Below are positions 34,614-45,343 of a stretch of DNA of 64,000 nt, in pieces. Below the pieces are notes generated by a model. It did not search any database, was not told where the DNA came from, and was given only the letters and a program-made list of their open reading frames with translations. The DNA is from Omphalotus guepiniiformis. Taxonomy: Eukaryota; Basidiomycota; Agaricomycetes; Agaricales; Omphalotaceae. The position numbers and the translations under genes are program-made. Location of the stretch: assembly GCA_028554645.1 (NCBI GenBank), contig JAQOOI010000058.1, forward strand, positions 558,001-622,000, read 5' to 3'. How positions within the stretch are numbered: the first letter of the stretch is position 1; every line of letters begins with the position of its first letter.

Positions 34614-37600
34614 ATGGCACCTTCTCTTTTCAAGCACGCGTCGCAGTTCCACATTAGCGGGCCTAACTTCGTTATCAATGCCAACGAAGATCCAGTGTCC
34701 GGGTTTAACAGCACCAACGTGGGCGCTACAACCAGGTCTTCGAATAACTCCAGTTCCGCTGAATCCTTCGCTCGGACTCATGATAGCGAAACTTATGCTA
34801 GCCACGAAATCTACGTGCATAGTCTTCTCGTGAAGAAACATGGACTTCCAGTTTGGAGACCAGATCCTCAAGGAACTCATCTTCCGCCTGAATATAAAGC
34901 CTCGGGAGTGCAGATTGGTGACGTGGGCTTTGTGGCTAACGATGGATCATTCGAATATGTCTTCAATATTACTCTCCCGTCAGATCATCCAGTCAATCGA
35001 GGAAGAACACCGCCAGGTTTCATCCCAATCTCGTTCTCGGATTCGTTGACTAGGACTCAGTCAACGGCGACAGTCTCAGCGAGTTTTGATGGGTTGACAT
35101 CACGTTGTAGGACGGTTGAGGATAAGCATAAACCTGGTGCTTTAATCAGTCATCCGAAGATTAGACGTGATTCGACCAACTCAACAGAGTATGCGCTCTT
35201 TTCTTCTCACTCAAGTTTTAGTGACTGACGGCATTTACATGGATCCTTGAACAGACAACGCTGGCTTAGGTTACAAAATCATCACCTCTGCACCTCGAGG
35301 TGCAATTCTCGTCATTCCAGAAGGGGGTCTATCAAAGGACTTGAACAACTACCGAGACTTCCTTGATTATACACAAAAGAACGCCATTAGCTGGTATAAG
35401 TACATGAATGAGACACTTGGCCGCCAAATTCCCAATGGTGCTCTGTATCTGGTTACAGGATACGATAAATCCAACTGCTGGGGCGTAGCAGCGTTCTCGA
35501 ATCCTGACAGAGAAGAAATAGTCATGCGCTTTCAGCAAAATCCTGCTTCAATTCAGGCGGAAGACCAGGGATCAGAGAATTCGAGTCTTGGTTCTAATGG
35601 AAGTCGATGGTGGTCCCCAATCTGGAGCTCGTTCATGAGTAGTGGCCCTGGTTCGCAAACCCAACAAAGGCAACCCCGGAGTCTGAAGTGGTCCGAAAAG
35701 TATTACTGGATAGAAGACAGCGTGATTGATACCTCTACTCGTTCAGGTCCCGAGTCGCTCGCTATGCGGCTCCCTGTAGCTGATACAGACACAGGTGGTA
35801 TACCTGAATCCGTCAGGAATCAATGTCTCTTCATTCGGGGATACAGAATATCGCTTGGAGAAAAGCCTACCAACCCGTTTGCTGGCGTGGTTGTGAAAGC
35901 TGAAGATGTTGGAGATTTGGAGCCAGAAGATCTTATGCGGTCGAGGATGGGCGGATACGTTCCGTTTGGGTTGAGTACTTACAGCGTCTCAAAGGGTTCC
36001 CGAAGTGCCTACGCAAACTCTCGCTATGATGGCTCTGTTCTTGCTAGCCATGTCCCGGAGCTTGAAAACTCCAAGGTGAGTTTGTAGCTCAAATTTTCGT
36101 TGGTATGGCTGACCTCTGGATTGTAGATGATACATCCTTCAGATAATATCAATGACTTTCTGTTAAAAACAGTAAGTTAGGTAACTGATCATACTCAAAG
36201 TTTATTGTTTGAACGCCAATTCAGGATAACGATCTCGAAGTTGCATTGACGCACGATGAGGAATGGATGTCTCTCCTCGAAGAGGTATGCATAGTTATTT
36301 ATTCGCCTTTACTTTACTTCCGGGCCAGTCGACAAGAGTTGCTGATCATGCTAATTTACAGACTGACCAAAATCTACCGGACCGAGACACTCTGCTCGCT
36401 AGGTTACAGCACAAGTATAGAGTAGTCTCAGAGAATGGTGAGCACAACTATCTGCCAAGGCTTCTTGGTGAACTCATTGCATCCAACATGATTCAGGGCG
36501 AGCTCATTTGGAAAACATTGACAGTACTGCCACGGGCTCGAATGCTCCGGAGGTGAAGTCAGCCACCCCGAATTTCTTCATTTCTACTTCAGCCTCGTTC
36601 ATGTTCGATGCGCCTCCCGAATACCCGGATATGGAAGGTGACTTGACGGTCGAAGACGAAGACGATGATGATTCTCCCCCAGTTTTTATGGTGAGTCGAT
36701 ATTCCTGGGCCTCGTCATTAGAAAACTCATTTTCTTTGCTTAACGCACAGCCAACCCTGACGTCAACGCGTAGTATCTTCAATATACTTTTGCAAAAGAG
36801 CAAATCCCGTTCATTCAAAACAGGTGGTAGAACGAGCTCAAAACGATTACGGGAGAAGTCGGCGCACATTCTCGAGAATAAAGAGAAACGAAGTCGGTAT
36901 GAAGATGTATCTGATCTTGCGGAGGAGTCGTACAAAGAGAAGCTGCCGCCAATGTACGAAGAAACACCACTGGAGCTCGAATCATACAGTGCACCAGATC
37001 CCGCGGAGAGCCCAGCCGACCTGCAGGAATCTAGGATCTCAAAGACGCGTATGTCAGTCACAGATACGACACCCGCTGAAGACGTACGAGAAGATTCTCA
37101 TTTAGGCGAACTTCATAACAGCGCCAGTACCGATTCCTTGTCCTTCCTACAATATGACTCCAGCGCTGTGTGTCCCATGGAAACGCCAGATTATCATCCA
37201 AACACAAGTCAGTCAGGTTCCAACAATGCTTCCGTCCCCTCCGTGCAACACACTGTGCTGCAAAACTTTTTTTCAAGTCTTCTTCAGACGAAACCTCGCA
37301 GGGGCTTGTCCAGCGCCAGTAACGTTTCCGTCCCCCAAGAGCACACCAGCTCATCTGTGCAGAGTAGTACACCGAACAACTCTCATCTAAACCTCTCAGC
37401 ATGGACTCCGTTCGAACGAAAACTTACCCAATCCACTGTTAAGACGACATTGCCGCTAGGACTGCCTCAGGAACTTGTATCTGAACTCGACCAGTCAGAT
37501 TATACGGAACCATGGCCGGATGACGACGAAAGCGAAAGTGCCTCATGGACGTCTATAGTCCCACTCGAGCTTGTCGAAGCTGCGGATCAAGAGGGAAGAT

Positions 37601-38389
37601 ACCTGGATGGTATTCTGAACGGGGCCGCTGCAGAGAGTTCGAGTCAGGGATCTGACAGTTTGCCTTCCCTTGCGCCTGGGATACCTGTAGCGCCCCGGCT
37701 CCCAGGTCAACTCAAAAGACCATATCATCTCATCCAGGAATTGCCTCCATTGCCCGTGGATACTGGATCTATCATACATGAGCAGCGCCCCTCACGGGGA
37801 ACATTACCCATACATGAGCCGTCTATGGGGACGGCCTCAGGTGAAAGCACTAGCTCCTCAACTGTGATGCCTGTTGCTGTGGAAGAGACCGGCTCTACGC
37901 ATTCACCGGGCAGTGGTTCAGAAAGTTATTCGAGCCCAATATGGTTAGCTGCAGAAGAAGAAAAGCGAGCGGTGAGGAAACCGTTACCGGAGGTCCTTAA
38001 GCCTCGTATTGCGAATTTGGTACGTGTTACTATTTTTCCTCCTCCACCACCTCCGCCCTCCGTTTATGTTTGATGTATTGACAAACTCCTGCTTTTAGCC
38101 ACAGGATCTTGTTCCTGACCTACATTTAAATGAAGAAACACGAAGACGTTCAATCAGGGAGGGGAAGAAACCAGCCCGAGACGAACACGGCTCCGAGTCA
38201 GGAACAGCTCAAAGTCATACAGATACAATCCCAGCAGATACCGTGAACGTACGCAGACCTCCACCTAGCCATGCTACCCTGCAACATTTGTGTACCAGCG
38301 CAATCAGAAATGGAGTTTTTGGGGTAGCGGTGACTCAGAGATATCGTGAAAAATATGTATCAACCATTTACTACAGACCTGTTGATTGA
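34614..38389 (+). CDS. Large uncharacterised YVHSLL-family protein, Agaricomycete type
   Basis: The ATG at 34614 starts a gene of roughly 1,050-1,100 residues. The N-terminal domain carries YVHSLLVKKHGLPVWRPDP, LPPEYKASGVQIGDVGFVA and SFEYVFNITLPSDHPVNRG. A second part, after an intron near 35190-35256, has VIPEGGLSKDLNNYRDFLD and LGRQIPNGALYLVTGYDKS, then CLFIRGYRISLGEKP. Small exons near 36127-36172, 36224-36283, 36361-36436 and 36500 onward lead to a long Ser/Glu/Pro-rich disordered C-terminus, whose last exon starts CCACAGGAT after the intron at about 38021-38099 and ends at 38389. Proteins with this YVHSLL...GxxIGDVG pattern are common and variable in mushroom genomes and are uncharacterised. 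The tandem decayed copy upstream shows local turnover. Long antisense frames (for example 36504-37061) are shadows. Confidence 0.75.
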
Positions 38390-38757
38390 CGCGAGAGCGA
38401 AGATATAGTTGTATGATAGAATTGCTTTTTTATCTGCTTGGCTTTCACGTTGCAAATGCCTTATTTTGATTACTCCCGATTTTACTCTACATAGGTCCTA
38501 CTCGCTGGAACGTACTATTCTTGTCATATAGAGTGTATCACCTAGTCGTGCTCTGCGGACGACTCAGAATTGAGTGTAGATGGCAACGGCCTACTCAGCC
38601 TCAGCCTCTTTGGCCTCTCCGACCTGTAATGACTCCATACCCAAGTAAGCAAGCACAACTGTAATACGGTTCATCATCTACGGGGGGTACCCAAATCGCC
38701 TAAGAACGTACATACATCCCAATTCTAATTCTTCCTCCTTCCTCGCTCTAAGTATCA
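38390..38757. other. Convergent 3' ends, no gene seen
   Basis: This is spacer between the YVHSLL-family gene and the BioF-like gene. No motif or repeat was seen. Confidence 0.55.
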
Positions 38758-40829
38758 CTAAAGTTTACACCTAACCACCCCATCCTCCCTCTCCCTCTCC
38801 CTCTCACTCTCCATCCACCCCTTCGCCCACTCAACAACACCCTCAACAACCCTCTCCACATCCCCTACCCCTCCCCCACTTGCCCCACCTCCCCCAGCTA
38901 CCGCACCCGCACCCGCACCCGCACCCACCCCCATCGTATTCCCAGCATGCAAACAAACCCTAACTCTATCCTTCCCCTTCGGAACAGTAGGCCAAGTAAT
39001 CGGACGCGCATTCATTCTTCGCGCGAGGAGATACGCTGAGAGGGGGCGTGGGTGGGGTGTTAGGAGGGGGATTATTGGGGTTGGGGTTTGGGTTGAGCGG
39101 TATAGGGATTTTGATTTTGGTGATTGTGATTGAGGTGGTGCTATGGATGCGGGCGTGTAAGAGATTGGTGTGGATGTGGATGTGGACGAGGTGGGGGGTA
39201 ACGACTCCGAGGGCAGAAGAGGGTTCGCGTTTGTTCCGGAGAAGGTGGAGAGTGAAGGAGTAGAAAAAGGGAGCAAGTGGTCTGGAAGAGACACTAAAGA
39301 AGGTGGTATTCCTTCTTCGTTAAGGCGTCTCTGCATTAAAGAGGCAAAGTGCGCTGAAAGCGCAAGTAGATGATTCGATAGCTAAAGAAATTATCGTAAG
39401 CTTCAGCAAGACAAGAAAGAATTAAATGAAAATCCGTACCTTCTCCGCAGTCCCATCCTCCACTAAATCGAACGAACATTCAACAGCCAATATATTCGCA
39501 TGCGTGAGCGAGGTAGTATATATGAGCGACCTGGCATAATTGATGAGGTAGTCCCTTATAAGCGGAGTCGTAAGAATCACAGCTACAAGAAAAAGAAAGC
39601 AACCATGAGCGAGGCTTCACAGCAAAGCAGAACAAAGAACAAAAAGAAAAGAACAAAAAAGAAAGAAACATACCACCACTAGCAGCCAACGCCTTCCCAA
39701 ACGTATGCAACCTCGCAAGTACTCTACTCGTGCCCCCACAACCATCCCCACCAATAACCCTCGCTCCCAACCCCCCATCCAACCCAACTTCAGCTACTCT
39801 TCCTCTCCCAGGCCTTCTCGGCGACCCGTAAATCCCCGTCGCATGAGCTTCATCCACAATAAGATACGCGTTCCCCGCAGGAAACAACTCATTCAACATC
39901 GCGTTAATCTCAATCAAAGGAGCGAGCGTGCCGTCCATGCTATAAAGCGTCTCTACCGCGACAAAGAGGGACGATGAACCAGATCGAATGCGGGAGGCGC
40001 GATTGCGATTCCTCTGTAGTTCGACCTCAGAATCAGAGTCAGAGTCGGAGTCATATGGTGTTGAAGATGAAGGGGAAGGGGAAGGGGAAACAACTCCTTC
40101 AAGCGTCTCCCTCAACTTATCAAGAGAGTTATGCTCAAAAAGCATCGTATCATCTCTATGTACCCTCGAAGCACGAACACCATCATGAACCGAAGCGTGG
40201 ATGTATTCGTCCAAAACCACGATATCGCCTTTTTGTGGTATGCAAGTGAAAAACCCAACGTTGGCGTCGAATCCCGAGTTGAATAGTAATGCCACTTGTT
40301 TCTCCCCTGCTGTGGCTGCTGTGGCCGCTGTGGCTGTAGCAGCAGCTTCTTCCACACCAACATCGACATCATCAGCATCCGCAGGTCCAAAAAACCTTTC
40401 CAACCTCCTCTCAAACCTCTCATGCGTCTCGGGATTAACCAACAACCTCGAACCACACGATCCAAGTATTTGTTGCGTAGCATTAAGCTTCTCTAGTACT
40501 CTCGCACGTAACAGCGGTGAAGTAGATAACGACAAGTAATCGTTTGTCGTGAAATCCACCAGAGCCTCGTTCAAGTTCGAATTCGAGGTTGAGGTGTTCG
40601 ATGATGATGATGGCTGTTGTTGTAAAGGAAGAGCAACGGGTTCTGGAAGTCTCCGACGAATTAACCTCTGTTCTCGAGCATCCAAGGCATTTTGTAAATG
40701 ACTTTCGAGAGCGGATGGTATAGATGTAGGTGCTTTTTTCGACAAGTCAGAGTCCTCGTGTCTAGAACTAGAACTAGAAATAGCGCTTGATTCGGTCGAC
40801 CGATCCGTAGAGTACGTGCTTGTGCCCAT
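38758..40829 (-). CDS. 8-amino-7-oxononanoate synthase-like enzyme (BioF family)
   Basis: Three exons (39674-40829, 39440-39582, 38758-39381) give 640 residues. It is a class-II PLP aminotransferase of the alpha-oxoamine synthase family: DFTTNDYLSLS, GSCGSRLLVNPETHERFER, LLFNSGFDANVGFF, VLDEYIHASVHDG, VETLYSMDGTLAPL, VDEAHATGIYG, and LHTFGKALAASGG with the PLP-binding Lys. Exon 2 adds SLIYTTSLTHANILAVECS. Such enzymes condense pimeloyl-CoA with alanine in biotin synthesis; related members make other alpha-oxoamines, so the exact reaction is inferred. It is longer than typical BioF (about 400 aa) because of Ser/Glu/Ala-rich insertions, for example an Asp/Ser run near 40030-40090 and an Ala/Gly run near 38870-38930. 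No other biotin gene is in the window. Confidence 0.85.
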
Positions 40830-41526
40830 TGGGTTGGGTTTTTTTTTCGGGAGGACTGGTGAGTGGTGGTTTGCTGGTACTCGAGACTCGGAGAGGAGTA
40901 AGTGCCAAGCTTTCTTGCTTTAAATTACCAATAACGCATATAAAGTAATTTTGTGTTCGCAAAAAAGAAGAAATTCAAAAAGCTTTGGGGCGGAATTAGA
41001 GCGATCCCGGATGTCCGAGTATGAGATCGGGTAGGGATGACTGGGCCCGGTAGTACTTATGTACGTCTGTGGTACCCGTCTCTGTCAATTGGTGACTTTC
41101 AAAACTAAATTGTGTGTCTCCTACTACTATCATATCCAGTTCACAGCAACTCTCCAAGCTCTATTAGTATTCAAACGCCAGGACCCGCAAATCAAACCTT
41201 GATCAGCCCCAACGAGTTGTAATTAATGTACTGTAATAGCACTGTGCAATCAGTTGCAGTAAGCCGTGATTGTCGCCAAGGTCGACACTGACAATCAGAG
41301 CCTGGCAATGCCTGGCATGATATGTATCACAGACGTTAAGACCTACATAAGAGAGCCAAGGGTTCAATGAGACAGTCCACGTAGTATTCATTCAATCAAC
41401 TACATAGTCAAGGAAGGCAATTAACTTAAATACATACCATCCCCGAAGTACATATAACCTCCTATCCCAAAAAAGCCCTTGGAACGCGTCAGAAGTCAAA
41501 AACACCGGGGGTCCTAAGACTTCGTA
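40830..41526. other. Intergenic, no gene seen
   Basis: This is upstream of the BioF-like gene. Small frames such as 41203-41391 have no motif. No repeat was noted. Confidence 0.5.
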
Positions 41527-42490
41527 TCAACACGACACAAGAATCGTTATCCCGTTCCATCGACAGGCTAGAGGCAAAAAACAACCTTTCCCCGCTGGAC
41601 TCGCTGAGAAAATGCGGGGACCAGGGACCAATCCCACGAGGCGTGCGCCCATACATCCTTCGTCGTCCCGGTGAGCAAAAGCGTATATGGACCGATAGAC
41701 GGTTCCGGGCTGGCCGCCCCAGGATACAGGATCAATACGTCCATTCGTTGCTGTATCTCCTACTGGTTCAACGGCTACCTGGATAGAGAAAATCGTGCGC
41801 CGCCGGATTTAATCACTAGGGGTCAGAAGAGAGTCAGATAACATCTAAAACTTCCTGCATTCAGACTGTAGACACGAACCTTAATTATCATTATCAGCTC
41901 AGAAGGCGCGCATACATTGGCACGATGCAAATATTCCTATTCCTGTCCTTGTAATATCCAGGGGTTCCACTCGGGTCTACTCCGTCGGCGGCGTATATAC
42001 GAGCTCCTCAACGTGGCCTTCCTTCCTTCGTCCTTCGGAGATAGCGCAGAATGCAATGCGAATCGAAGACTCGGAAAACGGGGATGATATTGACACAGGA
42101 ACGTCGTGAACTTCCATCTCTGGGTGGTTCTGCACGGATTCTATGATTCTAAGCCGCAACAACGAAATTACTATTAGCGAGGGTCTAGGAGTCAAGCAAC
42201 GTAGCACGTACAACACCCTAATAGTAGCACCCATCGCAGGCATCCTACCGATACTTCGCTCGCCAAGTTGTGGACCACCATCGGCAGAACGCGGAAACGA
42301 GCCACGTCCAGAGTCTTACTGAGGACGTTAATCCCCGAAAGGTGTACGACTCCGAGAGGTACCTTCGCGATAATTGCCGCAAAACCGGTGAGAGCCCGAG
42401 TCGACCCGATGATGAGCTCAGGAAATGCACGATTTCAAGAAAATATGAACAAGACCGATTTCGGTGCCTCTCGACAACGTAAAAATTCAC
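41527..42490 (-). CDS. Probable multi-exon gene, unrecognised
   Basis: The minus strand shows exon-like segments. The last exon follows a TATCCAG acceptor near 41781 and reads VAVEPVGDTATNGRIDPVSW, then TVYRSIYAFAHRDDEG and LVGLVPGPRIFS, ending TGA at 41527. A middle exon (about 41977-42152) follows a GCGGCTTAG acceptor and reads RIIESVQNHPEMEVHDVPVS and SESSIRIAFCAISEGRRK; it pairs in phase with a TATCG|GTAGG donor near 42245. Upstream frames are hydrophobic (42245-42490), and the start is not found. I could not complete all joints, so limits are approximate. No family is recognised. The acceptor quality and non-random residue use make coding likely. Confidence 0.4.
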
Positions 42491-42707
42491 ATAAGGACGT
42501 ATCTTGGCCGGTAGGACTAGGGATTCGGAAGTCGGAACTGGAACTGGTATATCTGTTCTTTTCTTTTCCTTGTTTTTTTGCTGTTTTTCTTAGCATCTAG
42601 TTTTCGCATCTGTTATAACAAGACTTTTCTGAGAATGAGTACATTGACGATTTAAGCTTCAAGATGGAATCTAGAGTACCAGTATGTACCTCATTTTTTC
42701 GGCGGCG

Positions 42708-42738
42708 GAGGGTTCGGCGGCGGAGGGTACACCGCTGA
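42708..42738 (+). repeat. Two adjacent copies of a 15-bp GGCGGCGGAGGGT unit
   Basis: TTCGGCGGCGGAGGG occurs twice back to back. It is a short GC-rich microduplication just left of the large tandem-repeat array. Confidence 0.6.
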
Positions 42739-42829
42739 GGCCTTGAGGACGCAGGAATTTGGCAGGCTGAGGAACCTGGTCAACGAAGTCGATGAGCGAT
42801 ATTGAGCGCGCTTGGTCACTGGTGAAGGT

Positions 42830-44390
42830 ACCTTACTCGTGGGAACCTTCGAACATGTAGACTTGGAACGACCCCGAACGAGACAAACTGCCCCTTGTAA
42901 CTTCTCATCTGCTTCTCATTCGCTGCTTCGTAACCTTTCGTAACTCGTGCATGGAGGATTTCGATATATCGCTTATTTTGGTACGAGAGATTACATGGCA
43001 TGATGATTGCTGGATTTAGGATAAGTGTTAGGTACCTCAGGCTAGGAACCGGGCGCGTTGAGGAATTCGAATCTGACGCGAATATTCGCCGTGAGTGGTG
43101 CGTGCAACTATTATGTTCTCCTGTGATGGTATATTCACGTCAGCTTGGACCTACAGTGCTTTTTCACGAGACCAAGCACTGGCAACTTCCCCGCCCTTGT
43201 AAGTTTCCCGCCCTTGGAATTTTTAATTCGCTGCTTCGTGAGTACTTACACTGTATGCTTGAAAATTTTCGATTTGTCACTTAATTTGGTATGCACGATG
43301 ACTGCTGGATTTAGGTCAGGTACCGGTCCTTTCTACTTGAACTTGTAGGCGCTGAAGGACCTGACGGGAAGTTCGAACATCCGTGCGTGCATCATGTTGT
43401 CCTATGATAGTATATTCATATCAGCTTGGACAGGAAGCGCTGATGAGAATACCGAGAACGATTCTTCACGAGACCAAGCACTGACAACTTCCCCGCCCTT
43501 GGAAATTTTAATTCGCTGCTTCGTGAGTACATATATGCATGGAGGGTTTCGATATGTCACTTATTTTGGTATGATAGATTACACCTAGCACGATAACTGC
43601 TGGATTTAGGCAAAGTGTTAGGTACCGGGCACCGTCAGTATGTCCCTAGGTGCTGAAGAATTCGAATCTGACGCGAACATTCGCCGTGCGTGTGTGCATT
43701 TATTATATTTCCTATGATAGTATCCTCACATCAGCTTGGACCTAGAGGAAGCTGTAATGAGAACTCGGAGAACGATACCGCTTTTTCACGAGACAAAGCA
43801 CTGACAACTTCCCCGCCCTTGGAAATTTTAATTCGCTGCTTCGTGAGTACATATATGCATGGAGGATTTCGATATATATCGCTTAGTTTGGTATGATAGA
43901 TTACATGGCACTATGACTGCTGGATTTAGGTTAGGTACCGGGCACTGTCACGGCGCCCCTACTACATCCTTGGAGGGAGCGCTGAAGGACCTGACGGGAA
44001 GTTCGAACATTGGTGCGTGCTTCATTATGTTTTCCTATGATAGTAAACTCACATTAGCTTGGACCTACAGATAAGGAACAATACCGCTTTTTCACGAGAC
44101 CAAGCACTGGCAAGGTGCAACTTCCTCGCTTTGTGAGGTGAGTAAATATACATATGCATGTAGGATTTCGATATGTTGCTTATTTTGGTAGATTGTATAG
44201 CACGATGATTGCTGCATCTTGGTCAGGTACCGGTCCTTGAAGCGGGCGCTCGGGAGTCGGAAGGACCTGACGCGAAGTTCGAACATTCGTGCGTGCATTA
44301 TGTTCTCCTATGATAGTAAATTCACTTCAGCTTGGACCTACAGATAAACTCTGATATGATACGAGACCTGGCAACTTCCTCCTTGCTATA
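42830..44390. repeat. Imperfect ~300-bp tandem repeat array, about five units
   Basis: The marker CTGGATTTAGG recurs at about 43010, 43304, 43600 and 43917 with a degenerate copy near 44210, a spacing of 293-317 bp. A second marker, CAAGCACTGRCAACTTCC, recurs near 43171, 43471, 43797 and 44099, with a degraded form near 44365. Other shared blocks are the GCTGCTTCGTGAGTAC core, GGATTTCGATAT and TATCAGCTTGGAC-type segments. Units differ by substitutions and indels, so this is an old satellite-like array. Open frames within it recur with the same period and are not genes. Confidence 0.85.
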
Positions 44391-45343
44391 GGTCTAATTC
44401 TGCGCAACTCCATTCCACTGGATGAATTTCACCCCAAAACTCTACTTTGCGTCCTTCATGTAACGAAATGGAGATTTTAGTTTGTGCAGCCTTCCCTGTT
44501 CCAGACATCGCCTAACGCCGCTGACAAGTAGGATGCAGGCTGGAACCAGCCCTTCAGAGTCAGCTGAAGAAACAGTACAAGGGGAATCGTATTATAAGTA
44601 TTGTTGTGCGTCATACCCTCAAACGTCGTTGTGGGCAAAACCGAACATACGGGTGCATGTATCTCGAAGTTGAAGGAGCTTCAACAAGCGGAAGTTCTCC
44701 CGGCGGAGATTCTTTGGACTTCTCACTCGGGAACGACCTAGCACGTTTTGGAAACAAGCAACTCTATGGTCGTGCTAGGGTTCAATAGCTCGCGAGAGTC
44801 GACTGGACGAGGCTCCGGGACGAGACATTGCGCCCCTCATTGATCTTTCAGATGTTTTCATGTGCTTCTATGTCCTGAAGAGCTAGCTCGATGTTCCCCC
44901 GAATATTAGCGGCCGCGGGCTTTTCGAGTTACTCCCTCAGCCCTAAAAGTTGGCCTGGTCTCATTGGCCTGGTCTCATTATTGAAACCGAGTACGTGATC
45001 ATGTTGCTGTCTCTACGCATATCATATATACGAAGTGGTCAGGCGAGACTACTATAATTCACAGGGTACCCCGAGTGGCTCTATTGTATGAAGATTCTCG
45101 CCTTTTATGCCAGACTTACGTTTCACATATCTCGAGCTTCGACAGCGGCTCCGCTCTGTGTCGTGCTGGTGGTGTCGGTGGCGCATTCAATGTATATTCT
45201 GACATGGGCTATGATACTGTCTGCCAACGTTCATTTCGACTAACTAGATATGTATATGATGGAAATTCTGATTTAAATTATGATCTTCTTGTGAACTTTC
45301 TCACATAAAAAGAAGGGCTTGTGGGCGTCAGCTGCCTAAAATC
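44391..45343. other. Intergenic, promoter of the P450 gene
   Basis: No gene is supported. Short frames at 44482-44673 and 45075-45308 have no motif. The final 100 nt are AT-rich. A small direct doubling of GGCCTGGTCTCATT occurs at 44953-44981. Confidence 0.5.

Noticed and set aside
36504..37061. 185-codon minus-strand frame
   Set aside because: Shadow of the Ser/Glu-rich C-terminus of the YVHSLL-family protein.
43394..43896. Recurring small frames with the peptide SPPLEILIRCFVSTYMHGG
   Set aside because: They recur with the ~300-bp repeat period and have stops or shifts in other units; repeat-derived, not genes.
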